A stretch of DNA of 18,709 bases from Discostella pseudostelligera (GCA_036940085.1 JALLBK010000725.1:1-18709); one strand, 5' to 3'. Positions 9,300 to 18,630 are shown, counted from the first letter of the stretch. The notes: a model not told the origin generated them from the sequence alone. A program made the numbers and translations.

Positions 9300-11775
9300 T
9301 CAGATTTCTGCTGAACCGATGTTACTGATTTGACTATCCATCAATTCCGAGGTTAACTCCTTCGCAACAACGAATATGATTGGTCGAGGTGCCATTTTAA
9401 TCAGCGCCACTGTATCTCCCCACATGGTTGATGTAATAGGACGTCGTAGATCGATTCCGCCAGCTTCTCGCACTAAATCGCCAGCATGAATATCGCCTTT
9501 TCTCAATATGGATGACCCCAGAGGGACGTCGACCACAGAAAGGACACGCACTAGACCATCTGTGCCCCGATTGAGTTTGATTCCCATCGCATCAGAAAGG
9601 AATGTTACAGTGCGCTCAGGACCAGTTGCGATGGAGGATGGCGACGTAGGAGATTGCAGAGGCCAGTCTTTGGGCATGGGTGGTACATTAGGAGAGATTT
9701 GAAGCGCCTAGGAAACGGAAGAATCATGCGATAATGAGATGATTCGGTGCAATAGTCAATGAAGATAATGCCCACAATATCCTTCCAGAACTTACCGCCT
9801 CACGTGAAACGAATCGAGGTGGTTTCAGCTTTGGAATGTTGGACAAACTTTTTCCTTCTTTCACACAGGTAACCACACTCTTTACTCCAGTACTCATTAC
9901 ACTCCTCGCGCCACCTAAACTTACTCCGTCATCGTGATCGACTCCAAGCCCAGCATCCAAGGCCTCTCGAGATTGTTCCAAGTACGCCTCATCAAATACG
10001 CTCAACTTCCCTCCGTTGTCCTTCCAAACTCGCTCACATTCCTCGAGTGCCTCGATAGCCCCTTGATAATCTTTCGAGTAGTATAAACTCTTTCCCAAAA
10101 CTGAATATGCCTCAGCGGCGCTGATGTCCTCCTCTCTATCCCTTAAAATATGTTTCAGTGCCATCAATGCATCATTCTTCGCACTATCAAACCTTTTCTG
10201 TCCATTCAAGGCATACGCTCGGCCGACATGTAGCTGCGGCGTCAAAATAGGATCATCAGGCACTAGGAAGAGTGCAGCTGAAAATTCGTCCACTGCGGTA
10301 CGATATTGTTTGTTTTTAAGGAAATGAGTGGCACGACGTTGAAGCAGGAGAGCTTCGTCAAAATCAGGGTCAGGCTCGTCGGTATCAATTTGTGCATCTT
10401 TGTTCACTGGAGTTGATGATGGAGTTGGAAGCTTGAGAGAAGGGGATGCAACCTGCTCAAGGGGAACGCCCGTGTTCAATTGTAGCATACTTCGTTGCGC
10501 CGCGCCTCCCATTGGGACTGTTTTGACTGTCATAAATGATGGACTAGACCGTGGGTTTCGATCGGGGTCATGAAACGATTGGAAGGGGCTTCCCATGGGA
10601 GATTGGAGAGCATTCTGATCTGCATTATTCTCATCTTCATTAATTGTCAGTCCCTGTAGCGGAAGTTGCTGATTCGAATTGCTCCTGTCCATTGCAGCCT
10701 TCGCAACCGCATTGACTCGATCATTGCTAGTTTGCATTCCACTTGCTAAACCAACCCTATCCTTATCAGTAGCAACGGAGTACGAAACTGTCGGTTGAAC
10801 GCTCTCGTCCCCTGCCATGGTATTATCATCCACACCTACCGAGCCGCTTGCACGTTCTTGTTTTCTCCTCTCCTTCTCTTCCTGCTTTTCCAACTTTTCC
10901 TTCGCCTTTTGCAAATACGCTCGTGTCACTGCACTATTCCCACCATTGCCATCGTCTTGATCAAACTTTAATGCATCTTCGTACGCTTCTACTGCTCGTT
11001 TGTACTGTTTCAAAAAGTATAATGCCTGTCCTAACCGTGCATGGGCCTTTCCGAATGTTGGCGCTAATGCCACTGCTCGTCGGGCATCGACTGCAGCGGC
11101 TGTGTATCGTTTGAGGGAGAGGAGGGATGCTGCGCGGTTGGATAGAAATACGTGCGAAGATGGACCGACAGGAGAGAGTTGAAGTGCGGCGGAGTATGCA
11201 TTGTAAGCTCGGGTGTATTCCTGTCAGAAGAAGGCGGTAAAATGGGGCAGAAGATGGTAAAAGATAGCAAGTTAGAAACACATAAATGTAATAGCAATAA
11301 TGCAGCATGGAATGCAATATCTCAATGCCGACATTTGAACACCGACGCGTAGCCGAGCACACATGTTGCTGCCGGCAGATTCGAGTCGATGCAGTAAATT
11401 TCACGCGTGGTGACCGAGCAATGACAAACCCAGTATTCTCGGCACATCCACCAGCTTTCAGTACATACAATGGGATTTCCGAACCTACGACAATTGCATG
11501 AAACTTACTTGCGCCGCCATGTGTTTATTCCCCAACCCTTTCATTCTCTCTGCCTCTTCCTGCAACTGCTCCAATTCTGCCAAATCAAGCACCGCATCTT
11601 CTGCACCGGTTACTTCCGAAGTATTAAGTTCGTCATTGCCTTCCCCATATGCATATGCGGCATTGGCATCACCACCTTCATCATCGGGATGTTCGTCGTA
11701 GTCATACTCCTCGGGGTCCATTGGTTTGCGCCGCTCGCGCGAATATCCATTGCTATCGTCTCCTAGACTGCCCAT
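9300..11775 (-). CDS. TPR-repeat protein with C-terminal PDZ domain
   Basis: Three exons on the minus strand (11775-11509, 11220-9796, 9707-9300) give 699 residues. Residues 1-78 are acidic (DPEEYDYDEHPDDEGG). A three-repeat TPR block at about 79-180 spans the first intron and has the helix pattern of co-chaperone TPRs (KGLGNKHMAAQ then EYTRAY; SNRAA; KAHARLGQAL). A charged helix (EKLEKQEEKERRKQ) follows, then a long Ser/Gln/Pro-rich linker. A second TPR block lies at about 379-493 (ATHFLKNKQYRTAVDEF; YSVLGKSLYYSKDYQGAI). A PDZ domain ends the protein at about 596-681, with MGIKL as the likely carboxylate-binding loop and GDLVREAGG after it. TPR and PDZ domains both bind peptides, so a scaffold or adaptor role, possibly with a chaperone, is inferred. 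No enzyme domain is visible. Start is the first ATG of exon 1. Confidence 0.85.
9708..9795 (-). other. Intron 2 of the TPR/PDZ gene (88 bp)
   Basis: It starts GTAAGT after a GCG codon and ends CCGTTTCCTAG before GCGCTTCAA, a phase-0 junction. It links the TPR part to the PDZ exon; without it the frame closes at 9724. Confidence 0.83.
11221..11508 (-). other. Intron 1 of the TPR/PDZ gene (288 bp)
   Basis: It starts GTAAGT directly after the CAA codon and ends TTCTGACAG before GAATACACC. The junction completes the first TPR helix pair. It is several times longer than the other coding introns in the window. Confidence 0.85.
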
Positions 11776-12286
11776 CTCTCTCTCGCCGCTCGCCGTTCTC
11801 GAAGTGATTATTTATTTAGTAATGCTGCTGGTTCGGTAGGGGTAGGCTGCTGGACTCTGCTGGATATCTAGAGCGCGCTGAAGTATGCACATCGTTCTGC
11901 CATTTTTTTTGGCTCCCATGCGTTGTGCTGCCGTTGAAACGGACCACCAGGGGGGGAACGACAGACGAAGACCCCAAAGATTTTTTGGCGGGAGACATTC
12001 AGATAAAATGGCGGGAGATGCGATGACTCGACTCAATTCCATGACACGTGGCAGCGATTCTCTCCGCACCATCACCATCAAGACATTTACTCTTTGCTCA
12101 TCGGTCACCGACGATGCTCGGCATCTTCACTCTCACTCGGAATAGATAAATCAATTAGAAATGAATGGTTATGCAAAGAGTCTGTTTGAGCAAGCGCATC
12201 ATTAATAGATGTCAACGAATTCTTGTTTGAATCTACCTATACAACTGTCTTAACGTCATGTTCAGGGTTGGACGACTTCATTTCAA
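11776..12286. promoter_or_regulatory. Intergenic region: TPR/PDZ promoter and pirin 3' side
   Basis: 511 bp between two minus-strand genes, so it should hold the pirin 3' UTR and the TPR/PDZ promoter. Two E2F-like elements lie close together, TTTTTTGGCGGGAGA at 11981-11995 and AAAATGGCGGGAGA at 12005-12018. A small inverted pair CCGTTGAAACGG is at 11931-11942, and runs of T and G are nearby. No gene was seen. The factor-binding reading is inference. Confidence 0.4.
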
Positions 12287-13303
12287 TCATGTGCCAAAAT
12301 TTCCAGATTGATAATCTCTATTGGCTTGCACAATTTCATCCCACGAATTCATAACAAACGGTCCTCGCGCAGCAATAGGCTCGTCCAATGGTAGGCCACC
12401 CATGATCAAAACACTTGTTTCTGGCTCTCGCGATTGGATGCGTAGCATGGACCCATTCATTTTTGTCAATGCAACAGCTTGTGGTCCTACATGACTTTTC
12501 GTATCGTCCCCTTCTATGATGTCAATGTTGCCCCGGCGTACAAAGATAATGCAGTTGTATTGTTCGGGGAATGGAAGATCGATTGTGGATTGTTTAGTGA
12601 TGGACACATCCCACAGCTCCACTGGACTAAAGGTTGTTGCCGGTCCTTTTGTTCCGAGGAAGGATCCAGCAATAACACGGACCTTCCCCACAGCATTATC
12701 CGCGGTACATGATTCTCCTCCATTCTCAGCGGCCGCCAGCAATGCATCATGGATATCGACGGCGGGGATTGTCTCATCGAGAATTGCCTGATACGAAGGC
12801 TTTGTCATCTTGTCCTTCTTGGGGAGGTTCACCCACAACTGGCACATTTCAAAGGTACCACCCCTACGTGAATATTCCTCACTGTGATATTCTTGATGAA
12901 TCACTCCCCTCCCCGCAGTCATCCACTGCACATCGCCTGGCTTGATAACACCTCGATTTCCCACCGAATCTGCATGCTCGACTTCTCCTTGGAAGGCAAC
13001 GGTGACGGTCTCAAAACCACGATGTGGATGTTGTCCTACGCCACGAGGACTTCGTCCGGGAGGTAGTGGCGGGAAGTTCTGGGGAGTAGCGTAATCGAAC
13101 ATGAGGAAGGGAGACAGTTCTTCGGTGAAGGCCTTGTCGGCAAAGACTGGATGGACGCTGAAGCCATCACCGACCCAATGTTTGGGCATGGCTGGTAAGA
13201 TTTGTTTGACGGAACGGAGGGACATGGCGGAGGCGGCGACTATGGATCGACTGATAGGTGACATGAACAGGAGGAATAGGAGGAGGAATGAATTTGTTTC
13301 CAT
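12287..13303 (-). CDS. Pirin-family protein with N-terminal signal-like segment
   Basis: An intronless ORF of 338 residues. Two cupin folds are expected. The four iron ligands of pirins are present: His92 and His94 in HPHRGFET, and His136 and Glu138 in VIHQEYH, after the family motif GDVQWMTAGRG. The C-terminal pirin motif ARGPFVMNSWDEI is at 312-324, followed by DYQSGNFG. Known pirins are Fe(II)-dependent proteins acting as nuclear cofactors or quercetin dioxygenases; which applies here cannot be read from sequence. Residues 6-26 are unusual: a hydrophobic segment (FLLLFLLFMSPISRSIVAAS) that looks like a signal peptide. An internal Met at 27 would give a normal cytosolic/nuclear pirin, so the true start decides location. 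The gene is divergent from the HAD-like gene. The family call is firm, the location is not. Confidence 0.93.
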   Translation of the reverse strand: METNSFLLLFLLFMSPISRSIVAASAMSLRSVKQILPAMPKHWVGDGFSVHPVFADKAFTEELSPFLMFDYATPQNFPPLPPGRSPRGVGQHPHRGFETVTVAFQGEVEHADSVGNRGVIKPGDVQWMTAGRGVIHQEYHSEEYSRRGGTFEMCQLWVNLPKKDKMTKPSYQAILDETIPAVDIHDALLAAAENGGESCTADNAVGKVRVIAGSFLGTKGPATTFSPVELWDVSITKQSTIDLPFPEQYNCIIFVRRGNIDIIEGDDTKSHVGPQAVALTKMNGSMLRIQSREPETSVLIMGGLPLDEPIAARGPFVMNSWDEIVQANRDYQSGNFGT

Positions 13304-13804
13304 AGGATTTCGGCAACAGTATTAGATACTCCTAGTATCTTAGTCTCCGCTTCTCATTGTTGTGTGCGATCTTCTTCGTTCTTCGATCTGCTGCGATAAA
13401 AATAGTGGCGAAAATGGCGGGAAGAAAATCATAAAACTCTACTCTACTCTAGAGAAGATATCTCTACTATTATTTAGTTTATCCTACACTTTTTCTTATC
13501 CACCTCATCCTCATACTTTTCATTCATAAATCTCTGAATCTTCATCTTCATTATCAGCTCCGCCACCGCCAAGACACGATTGCCGTTGCACTCTCCACTC
13601 TCCTCACTCCCCCTCCACTGTCTCGTGATCGACTTGAATTTGAGCGGATCATTAATTGGGGTGCAGCGATAGCCGCGACGTCGACGATGATCGTGGGGCT
13701 GATCAACTGATCAGCTAAAACATATCTTCAATCAACAACATTTATTGGCATCGGCATCAACATCGACCTTGGCGGCCAAGGAGAATATCCAATTGTCGAT
13801 CATA
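13304..13804. promoter_or_regulatory. Divergent promoter region, pirin (-) / HAD-like gene (+)
   Basis: 501 bp between two divergent start codons. It holds an E2F-like element AAAATGGCGGGAA at 13411-13423, about 110 bp upstream of the pirin ATG. A perfect inverted repeat GCTGATCA-AC-TGATCAGC lies at 13698-13715, about 90 bp upstream of the plus-strand ATG. CT-rich, AT-rich stretches lie between them. No gene was seen. Confidence 0.5.
13698..13715. repeat. Perfect 8+2+8 inverted repeat (operator-like)
   Basis: GCTGATCA, a two-base spacer AC, then its exact reverse complement TGATCAGC. Its position about 90 bp before the HAD-like start codon, in a divergent promoter, suits a binding site for a dimeric regulator. 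Function is inferred. Confidence 0.5.
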
Positions 13805-15016
13805 ATGTGCAGCCGATTACTGCAAGCCCTCATCATCGCACTACTACGCCTAGCTTCGTCTTCAGCAGCTGCCCATCATGCAAGTGCGTTCTACGTCCCA
13901 ATCGAGTCATTCTCAACATCAAATAGACGAAGATGCACAATCAATATTCCGAAAGTTACAACATCCAGCAGTGCATCGTCGCATTTGGAAATGGTTCGCA
14001 ATATCGATCTACCAGAAGCATTGGTATTTTATGGACTAGAGAGTATGATGGAACTAATTCATGACACTGACAGCTATGACAAAGATGCAGATGATTTCAT
14101 GGTCTCGTGTACACTACGCCCAGGCATCGTGCGTCTATTAAACGAGTGCGATGAAGTGGGCACAGCGGCGTTGCTTCTTTGTGAAGAGGTTGATGAAGAA
14201 TGTCCGACTAGGACGTTTCAACAATCATACGAGCGAGTATCATGTAGTGGTGACAAATGGTTACAATTACGGATGAGTGGTGGCAATGATCCTGCTATTC
14301 ACTTTCGAACTTTCAATTCCGTGTTAAAATCTGAAGTTTATGATGAATACGACGATAACCTTGAGTTCTACAAGCTTGGAGCCAATGGTAGGTCTCCAAG
14401 TCCTGCATTTATTTTGGACTCTCTTCGCTCAGTAAGTATTGACCCTCGTGGATTTGGGGGTAGCTCAGGTTTTGCACGTGGGCAATGGATAGAACCTCGT
14501 CGTTGCCCCATGCCTGCAAGAACGGTGGTGTTTATTGCAGGAGATTGGATTTCGCCAGGGATGGAACCAGTCATCGGCGAGGAAGGACACAAAAGTCTCG
14601 TGAAAGATCGGTGTACTGCTGCACGTGCAGCAGGATGTCGCATAATATATGTCGAACAATCACCGCAACAGACACAACAACAGAGAATGACTACTATCCA
14701 AGACGATATGTCAACTATGGCATTGTGTGATGCAGTAATTGATACCTTTGGAAACGACAATCCACGAGATCTACAATCTATCACACTAGATGCTATTTCA
14801 ACACCTGGAGATTATTGGTTGAATCCTCCTTCTCCGAGAGATGATTTGGGTAATTCAGTATCAGTTGATGAGATTGTAGAGTTGATTCGTTCCAAAAGGG
14901 AAGCATCCAAATCTAAAAGTCAGGATACGAGCAGCAATGATGCATCGATCGAGGCAGTCAACGAGATGAGTGAAGATGAGATCAAGGCAATATTAGCTGA
15001 CCTGGATGGAATATAA
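13805..15016 (+). CDS. Probable plastid-targeted HAD-superfamily-like protein
   Basis: The first ATG of the open frame (13805) gives 403 residues; the frame is open further upstream only through non-ATG codons. Residues 1-23 form a hydrophobic signal (LLQALIIALLRLASS). ASAFY follows at 26-30, the cleavage motif of algal plastid proteins imported through the ER, and then a Ser/Arg-rich transit-like stretch. The mature part starts near LPEALVFYG (69-77). TLRPGIVRLL resembles the PG-containing helix of HAD proteins. The segment SVSIDPRGFGGSSGF to VVFIAGDW (about 210-248) and the following AGCRIIYVE resemble the cap-to-core part of chloroplast HAD-like proteins of plants. The usual DxDxT nucleophile motif is not evident, so phosphatase activity should not be assumed. 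The C-terminal tail is acidic (MSEDEIKAILADLDG). Substrate unknown. Confidence 0.75.
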   Translation: MCSRLLQALIIALLRLASSSAAAHHASAFYVPIESFSTSNRRRCTINIPKVTTSSSASSHLEMVRNIDLPEALVFYGLESMMELIHDTDSYDKDADDFMVSCTLRPGIVRLLNECDEVGTAALLLCEEVDEECPTRTFQQSYERVSCSGDKWLQLRMSGGNDPAIHFRTFNSVLKSEVYDEYDDNLEFYKLGANGRSPSPAFILDSLRSVSIDPRGFGGSSGFARGQWIEPRRCPMPARTVVFIAGDWISPGMEPVIGEEGHKSLVKDRCTAARAAGCRIIYVEQSPQQTQQQRMTTIQDDMSTMALCDAVIDTFGNDNPRDLQSITLDAISTPGDYWLNPPSPRDDLGNSVSVDEIVELIRSKREASKSKSQDTSSNDASIEAVNEMSEDEIKAILADLDGI

Positions 15017-15195
15017 TCCGATATGCATTGAGATAGTTATCTACTGCTCGGAAATTGCTCTTTAATATTATTTGCAAGATGAATTTCATTACGTCGCCTA
15101 TCGATATCGTTTCGCTACTATACATACAATCAATATTATGGTGGAATGTAGAATCAAAATTGTCACCCTTTCGAACGAATTGTGTGAGGCAGACG

Positions 15196-16266
15196 TTAAA
15201 AGAAGTCGTCATCACTAACCGCCCCGACTTCCACATCCATATCGAGCGATAGAGGACTGACACACCGTTTGCTAGCAAGGTAGTGGAGATCATCGCATTC
15301 AGCTTCCAATTCATATAGGGGATCACAAACCAATTCATCTGGATACACCAAATCCGAACCCGGAGCAGGGATGTAATGCCCATTCGTATTGACGCTGCAG
15401 ATGCTATAATCAATCTCGTCTTGCTCGCTAGAATAGAAAGCATCGACAAAGTGATCATCTAATGATATCAAGGATGAAACGCGCTGCATAGGCTGACAGG
15501 GTTGCATGGTAGGAGATACCAAGAAAGATGTACTCGAACAAACCGTATCTAACGTAGCCAAAGCCGCAAGGTCACTAATCTGGTCCATAGGAGTGAACGA
15601 TGCAATATTATCTGCCACATCGGTCGACACCGACACGATGGATACATCGACGGAAGCAAGTAGATCCTTGTATTGCTTCATCTCCAACTTATATTCTTCC
15701 AACTCTCGCGCCGCAATCTGTGAAACATATCGCTTTGTTTCCGGGTCGGATGATTCCAGCGTCGCCCATCTCTTGGAGATAACACGTGACAGCTCCAAGA
15801 AACCAATCTTTCCATGAGACTTGCGATGTCTACGCTTCTGTTGCTTCTTCCCGGGTCCGGCATACCAATCGGGTAGTAGTTTGATTGATCGATAGCGGCG
15901 AGGAACATCATGTACATAGGACTTGTTCTCGTGGATGGAAACATCGGGCCCGGACTCGGTTTGGATGATGTATTCACGTTCGATTTGGAAGTAAATATGA
16001 TAGGCGGTGAGTGGACGCATGGGCTTCTTTACGTTTGTGGTTGCATCAATAGAAGTGAGTAGATTGTTCTTTGACTGCTGTTGGATTGGCTTGTTGGATT
16101 GCTTGGGGCGACGGGTATTCTTCGGCACGATGCGACGGGAGGGAGAGAGTTGAGGAGTAGAATTCATGGCTATTATTATTTGGCTGGCACTTGCATTCGG
16201 GTGGGATAACGAGTTGCTTCTTCTATGTCGATGTGTATGGGATGGAGGGTTGCGGCTTGGATTCAT
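15196..16266 (-). CDS. HMG-box protein with a large insertion in the box
   Basis: An intronless ORF of 356 residues from the first ATG; a second ATG at residue 34 (16167) is an alternative start. The N-terminus is basic and Ser/Pro/Gln-rich. The first HMG helix is at about 82-103 (PMRPLTAYHIYFQIERE), with the conserved Pro-Leu-Thr-Ala-Tyr. Helices 2 and 3 are at about 152-203 (IGFLELSRVISKRW, then YVSQIAARELEEYKLEMKQY). About 44 residues separate helix 1 from the KSHGKIGF start of helix 2, including a basic run KKQQKRRHRKSHGK, where canonical boxes have a short turn. The C-terminal half is acidic (EAECDDLHY, VSDDDFF). HMG boxes bind DNA in the minor groove, so a chromatin or transcription role in the nucleus is inferred. 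It converges on the HAD-like gene with 179 bp between stops. Confidence 0.85.
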   Translation of the reverse strand: MNPSRNPPSHTHRHRRSNSLSHPNASASQIIIAMNSTPQLSPSRRIVPKNTRRPKQSNKPIQQQSKNNLLTSIDATTNVKKPMRPLTAYHIYFQIEREYIIQTESGPDVSIHENKSYVHDVPRRYRSIKLLPDWYAGPGKKQQKRRHRKSHGKIGFLELSRVISKRWATLESSDPETKRYVSQIAARELEEYKLEMKQYKDLLASVDVSIVSVSTDVADNIASFTPMDQISDLAALATLDTVCSSTSFLVSPTMQPCQPMQRVSSLISLDDHFVDAFYSSEQDEIDYSICSVNTNGHYIPAPGSDLVYPDELVCDPLYELEAECDDLHYLASKRCVSPLSLDMDVEVGAVSDDDFF

Positions 16267-17063
16267 GTCGGAAGGAAGATCTTCTTTGGCTTTGGATTTG
16301 GCTTGCCAAATCCGTGATTGGTGTGCGGAGGGAGAGTTGGTGATTCAACGGTGCATGCTCGTGCAAGCTCGTGTTTTCCCGGTCCCAAAAAATTGCCATG
16401 CCGATCTTGGATCTTGACGATGAGCCGGAAAGGCTGTCAAAGGGCCTCACACAACTTCAAGTTGGTGGTTCTAGGTGTAGTCATTTTGTACACCGATTTG
16501 GGGCTTATGCGGAAGTGAGAAGCAGCCTGTGTCACAATGGCCCTCGTGGAAATGGATTTCCACACGTGTCGAGAAGAGAGAAGAGTAATTATGGCGGGAA
16601 ACCACCGGACAGACGAACCACCGACCTATCTACGAAGACAGAAGTTGGGGACGATGTTACAGAGGAATCGCTAATGAAAGACTACTGAATCCTACATAGA
16701 TATTGTCCGGTAGGTTACCGCTTACTTGGTTTCGATGAAGGCCAGACCTCCCCGCCGCCCCACACAACGCAAGCTGCGTGGGGCGAGGTGGAGGTGGAGG
16801 TGAAAGTGGAAGAAGCAGCCAACACCAACATCATCACGTCGAGTTCAGCTTCATACTTCTAATTAAACCCAAATCCAACTTCTTAATCGGTTGTTATTCG
16901 AATCCGAATACCACCCCATTCTCCTTCAGGTAAGCGTCCGAAACAGGGCGGAGAGAATATTACCTCGCGCGGCCACATTTTTGTTCAACCTTTACACTCA
17001 TCTTCAGTGTTACTCCTCCATCATTGCACAGATCCAGCCGCTCAATACATTTAAGTATCCACA
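16267..17063. promoter_or_regulatory. Divergent promoter region and 5' UTR, HMG-box (-) / eL18 (+)
   Basis: 797 bp. It holds an E2F-like TTATGGCGGGAAAC at 16589-16602, a GC-rich hairpin with 8-bp arms CGCCCCAC and GTGGGGCG at 16756-16763 and 16778-16785, and a short GAGGTG tandem repeat at 16785-16797. A likely 5'-UTR intron of eL18 follows. An open frame at 16371-16688 (105 codons) matches no family and is treated as chance. Confidence 0.5.
16930..17031 (+). other. Probable 5'-UTR intron of the eL18 gene (102 bp)
   Basis: CTTCAG|GTAAGC forms a good donor at 16930, and TTGCACAG at 17031 a good acceptor, 32 bases before the ATG. An alternative acceptor CTTCAG ends at 17007. First introns just ahead of or at the ATG are common in eukaryotic ribosomal protein genes. 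Without transcript data this is a prediction. Confidence 0.45.
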
Positions 17064-17642
17064 ATGGGTATCGATTTGAAAGCCGGCGGCCGCCGAACGG
17101 GCCACAAGTCTTCGATGAAAGTCATCAAGACACAGAATCCCTACACTCGCCTCCTCATTAAGCTTTACAAATTCCTCGCCCGCCGAACGGAATCTAAATT
17201 TTGCGCTACCGTCGCCAAGCGTCTGCACATGTCGAAGGTGAACGCTCCTCCCATGGGCCTCAACCGCCTTGCCAAATACATGTCGAAGAAAGAGGGCAAG
17301 ATTGCTGTCATTGTTGGCAAAGTCACCGATGATGTTCGCATGCTTGAATGCCCCAAGATGAGCGTCTGTGCCGTCTCCTTCACTGAGAATGCCCGTAAGC
17401 GCATCGTTGCCGCCGGTGGTGAGTGCATCACACTCGACCAACTTGCCCTGAGAGCACCTACCGGATCCAACACTGTCTTGCTCCGTGGACCTGAGAGCCG
17501 TGCGGCGCTGGCTCACTTCGGTAAGAGAACCTCCGTTAACAATCCTCATGCGTATGATGGCGTCAAACCCTATGTCAGGAGCAAGGGACGCAAGTTTGAG
17601 AAGGCTCGTGGTAAGCGTAAGTCTCGCGGTTTCAAGGTATAA
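17064..17642 (+). CDS. RPL18: 60S ribosomal protein eL18
   Basis: An uninterrupted ORF of 192 residues, the usual length for eukaryotic eL18 (human is 188). It begins MGIDLKAGG, as the family does. It carries [17 protein letters not shown] at about 30-46, the core [18 protein letters not shown] at about 56-73, and the basic C-terminus [16 protein letters not shown]. The protein is a structural component of the large cytosolic ribosomal subunit, related to bacterial uL15 and archaeal L18e proteins. The ATG context (CCACAATGG) is good. Codon choice is biased to C-ending codons (GTC, CTC, CGC, AAG) more than in the neighbouring genes, as expected for a highly expressed gene. The CDS has no intron. 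No alternative identity is plausible. Confidence 0.98.
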   Translation: MGIDLKAGGRRTGHKSSMKVIKTQNPYTRLLIKLYKFLARRTESKFCATVAKRLHMSKVNAPPMGLNRLAKYMSKKEGKIAVIVGKVTDDVRMLECPKMSVCAVSFTENARKRIVAAGGECITLDQLALRAPTGSNTVLLRGPESRAALAHFGKRTSVNNPHAYDGVKPYVRSKGRKFEKARGKRKSRGFKV

Positions 17643-18630
17643 GGTGTTGGGCTTTGAGTCATTACAGTTACACAGCAAGAAGTGTTTTAGACCAATAGTT
17701 GAACGATCAAAATGTAGTGCTCGAAATAATGTAGAGGTCTGTGATATCCTAAGCCCTTCATTGGTGCTACAGATTATCCATCTCACCCGGTTGGGTTCGA
17801 GAATAATGACCTGTTATATGCACCCACCCACCCATTCATATGGGGTCTACTTGTCTCTTTTACGTTTCGTTTGGTATGTGTAGACATTCAAACTTCATTT
17901 GTTGTAGGGATGGAGTGACAGAAGTAACTGGAATGACCCTCGATCGACGACAATAATGGTACGGGATGAACAGATGAACATTGGTTCAACACATGCTTAT
18001 GACTTGAAACCCCGGCTCTTCACTTGCTTTTGACCCGACAATCAACTATTGGCGGAGCGCTTATGTGCATCAACTTTGCTCAAATGACTACATTTGCATG
18101 GTCGCCTTATTTGAAGTTCCCAGTTGGTTCATGAGCCTTCACTGCAAATGTTTAGGAAGAAGTTTGACACTTTTGACACACACTTCTATTTCTATTGATC
18201 TCATTAATTTGAGGAAACAGATCAATATCATCTAATCCGAACCGCCAAACCAATCTTTCAAGTTGTCATAGTTCCGGCGAATCAGTCATCAGACGTTGGA
18301 GAGTAAGTTGGCCACAACGACGAAGGAGGAGGAGTGCATATTAAGGGGTGAGTAGTATTAATTGATCGTATTCCATTACGAACCATATTAATAACATTCT
18401 ACCCTCAACTGTTGTCATGCATATGATAGCCAGCCTTGGTTTGATCGTCGATGACGGGGAGGACGGCTTAATATGATGGTTGCGTGGCGTTCGTCCGGCA
18501 CACTCACGTCGTCGTCGGCAAAGTGTTATCCAACCTCGACAAATTGTTCGACTGCGAGTACGACAACTACGAGTCAGCAGCATCAATAGCAGCAGTGCCA
18601 TTAATCGACGAATGCGATACTTGCCCCGTC
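17643..18630. other. Intergenic region downstream of eL18
   Basis: 988 bp with eL18 3' UTR at the left. No long open frame with recognisable similarity and no convincing tRNA were found. A 9-bp inverted pair TATTGATCT / AGATCAATA lies at 18193-18201 and 18219-18227. The right end becomes CGAC/AACAAC-rich, which would suit a promoter and 5' UTR of a gene starting near 18631. Confidence 0.5.

Noticed and set aside
11812..12108. 98-codon minus-strand ORF upstream of the TPR/PDZ gene
   Set aside because: No family similarity, and it overlaps the likely promoter with E2F-like elements.
16371..16688. 105-codon plus-strand ORF between HMG-box and eL18 genes
   Set aside because: No recognisable domain, mixed composition, and it sits in the divergent promoter region.
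17010..17786. 258-codon minus-strand ORF
   Set aside because: It lies fully antisense to the conserved eL18 gene; it is a shadow of its codon bias.
17785..17815. tRNA T-arm-like GGTTCGAG
   Set aside because: No matching T-stem, acceptor stem or anticodon arm could be folded around it.
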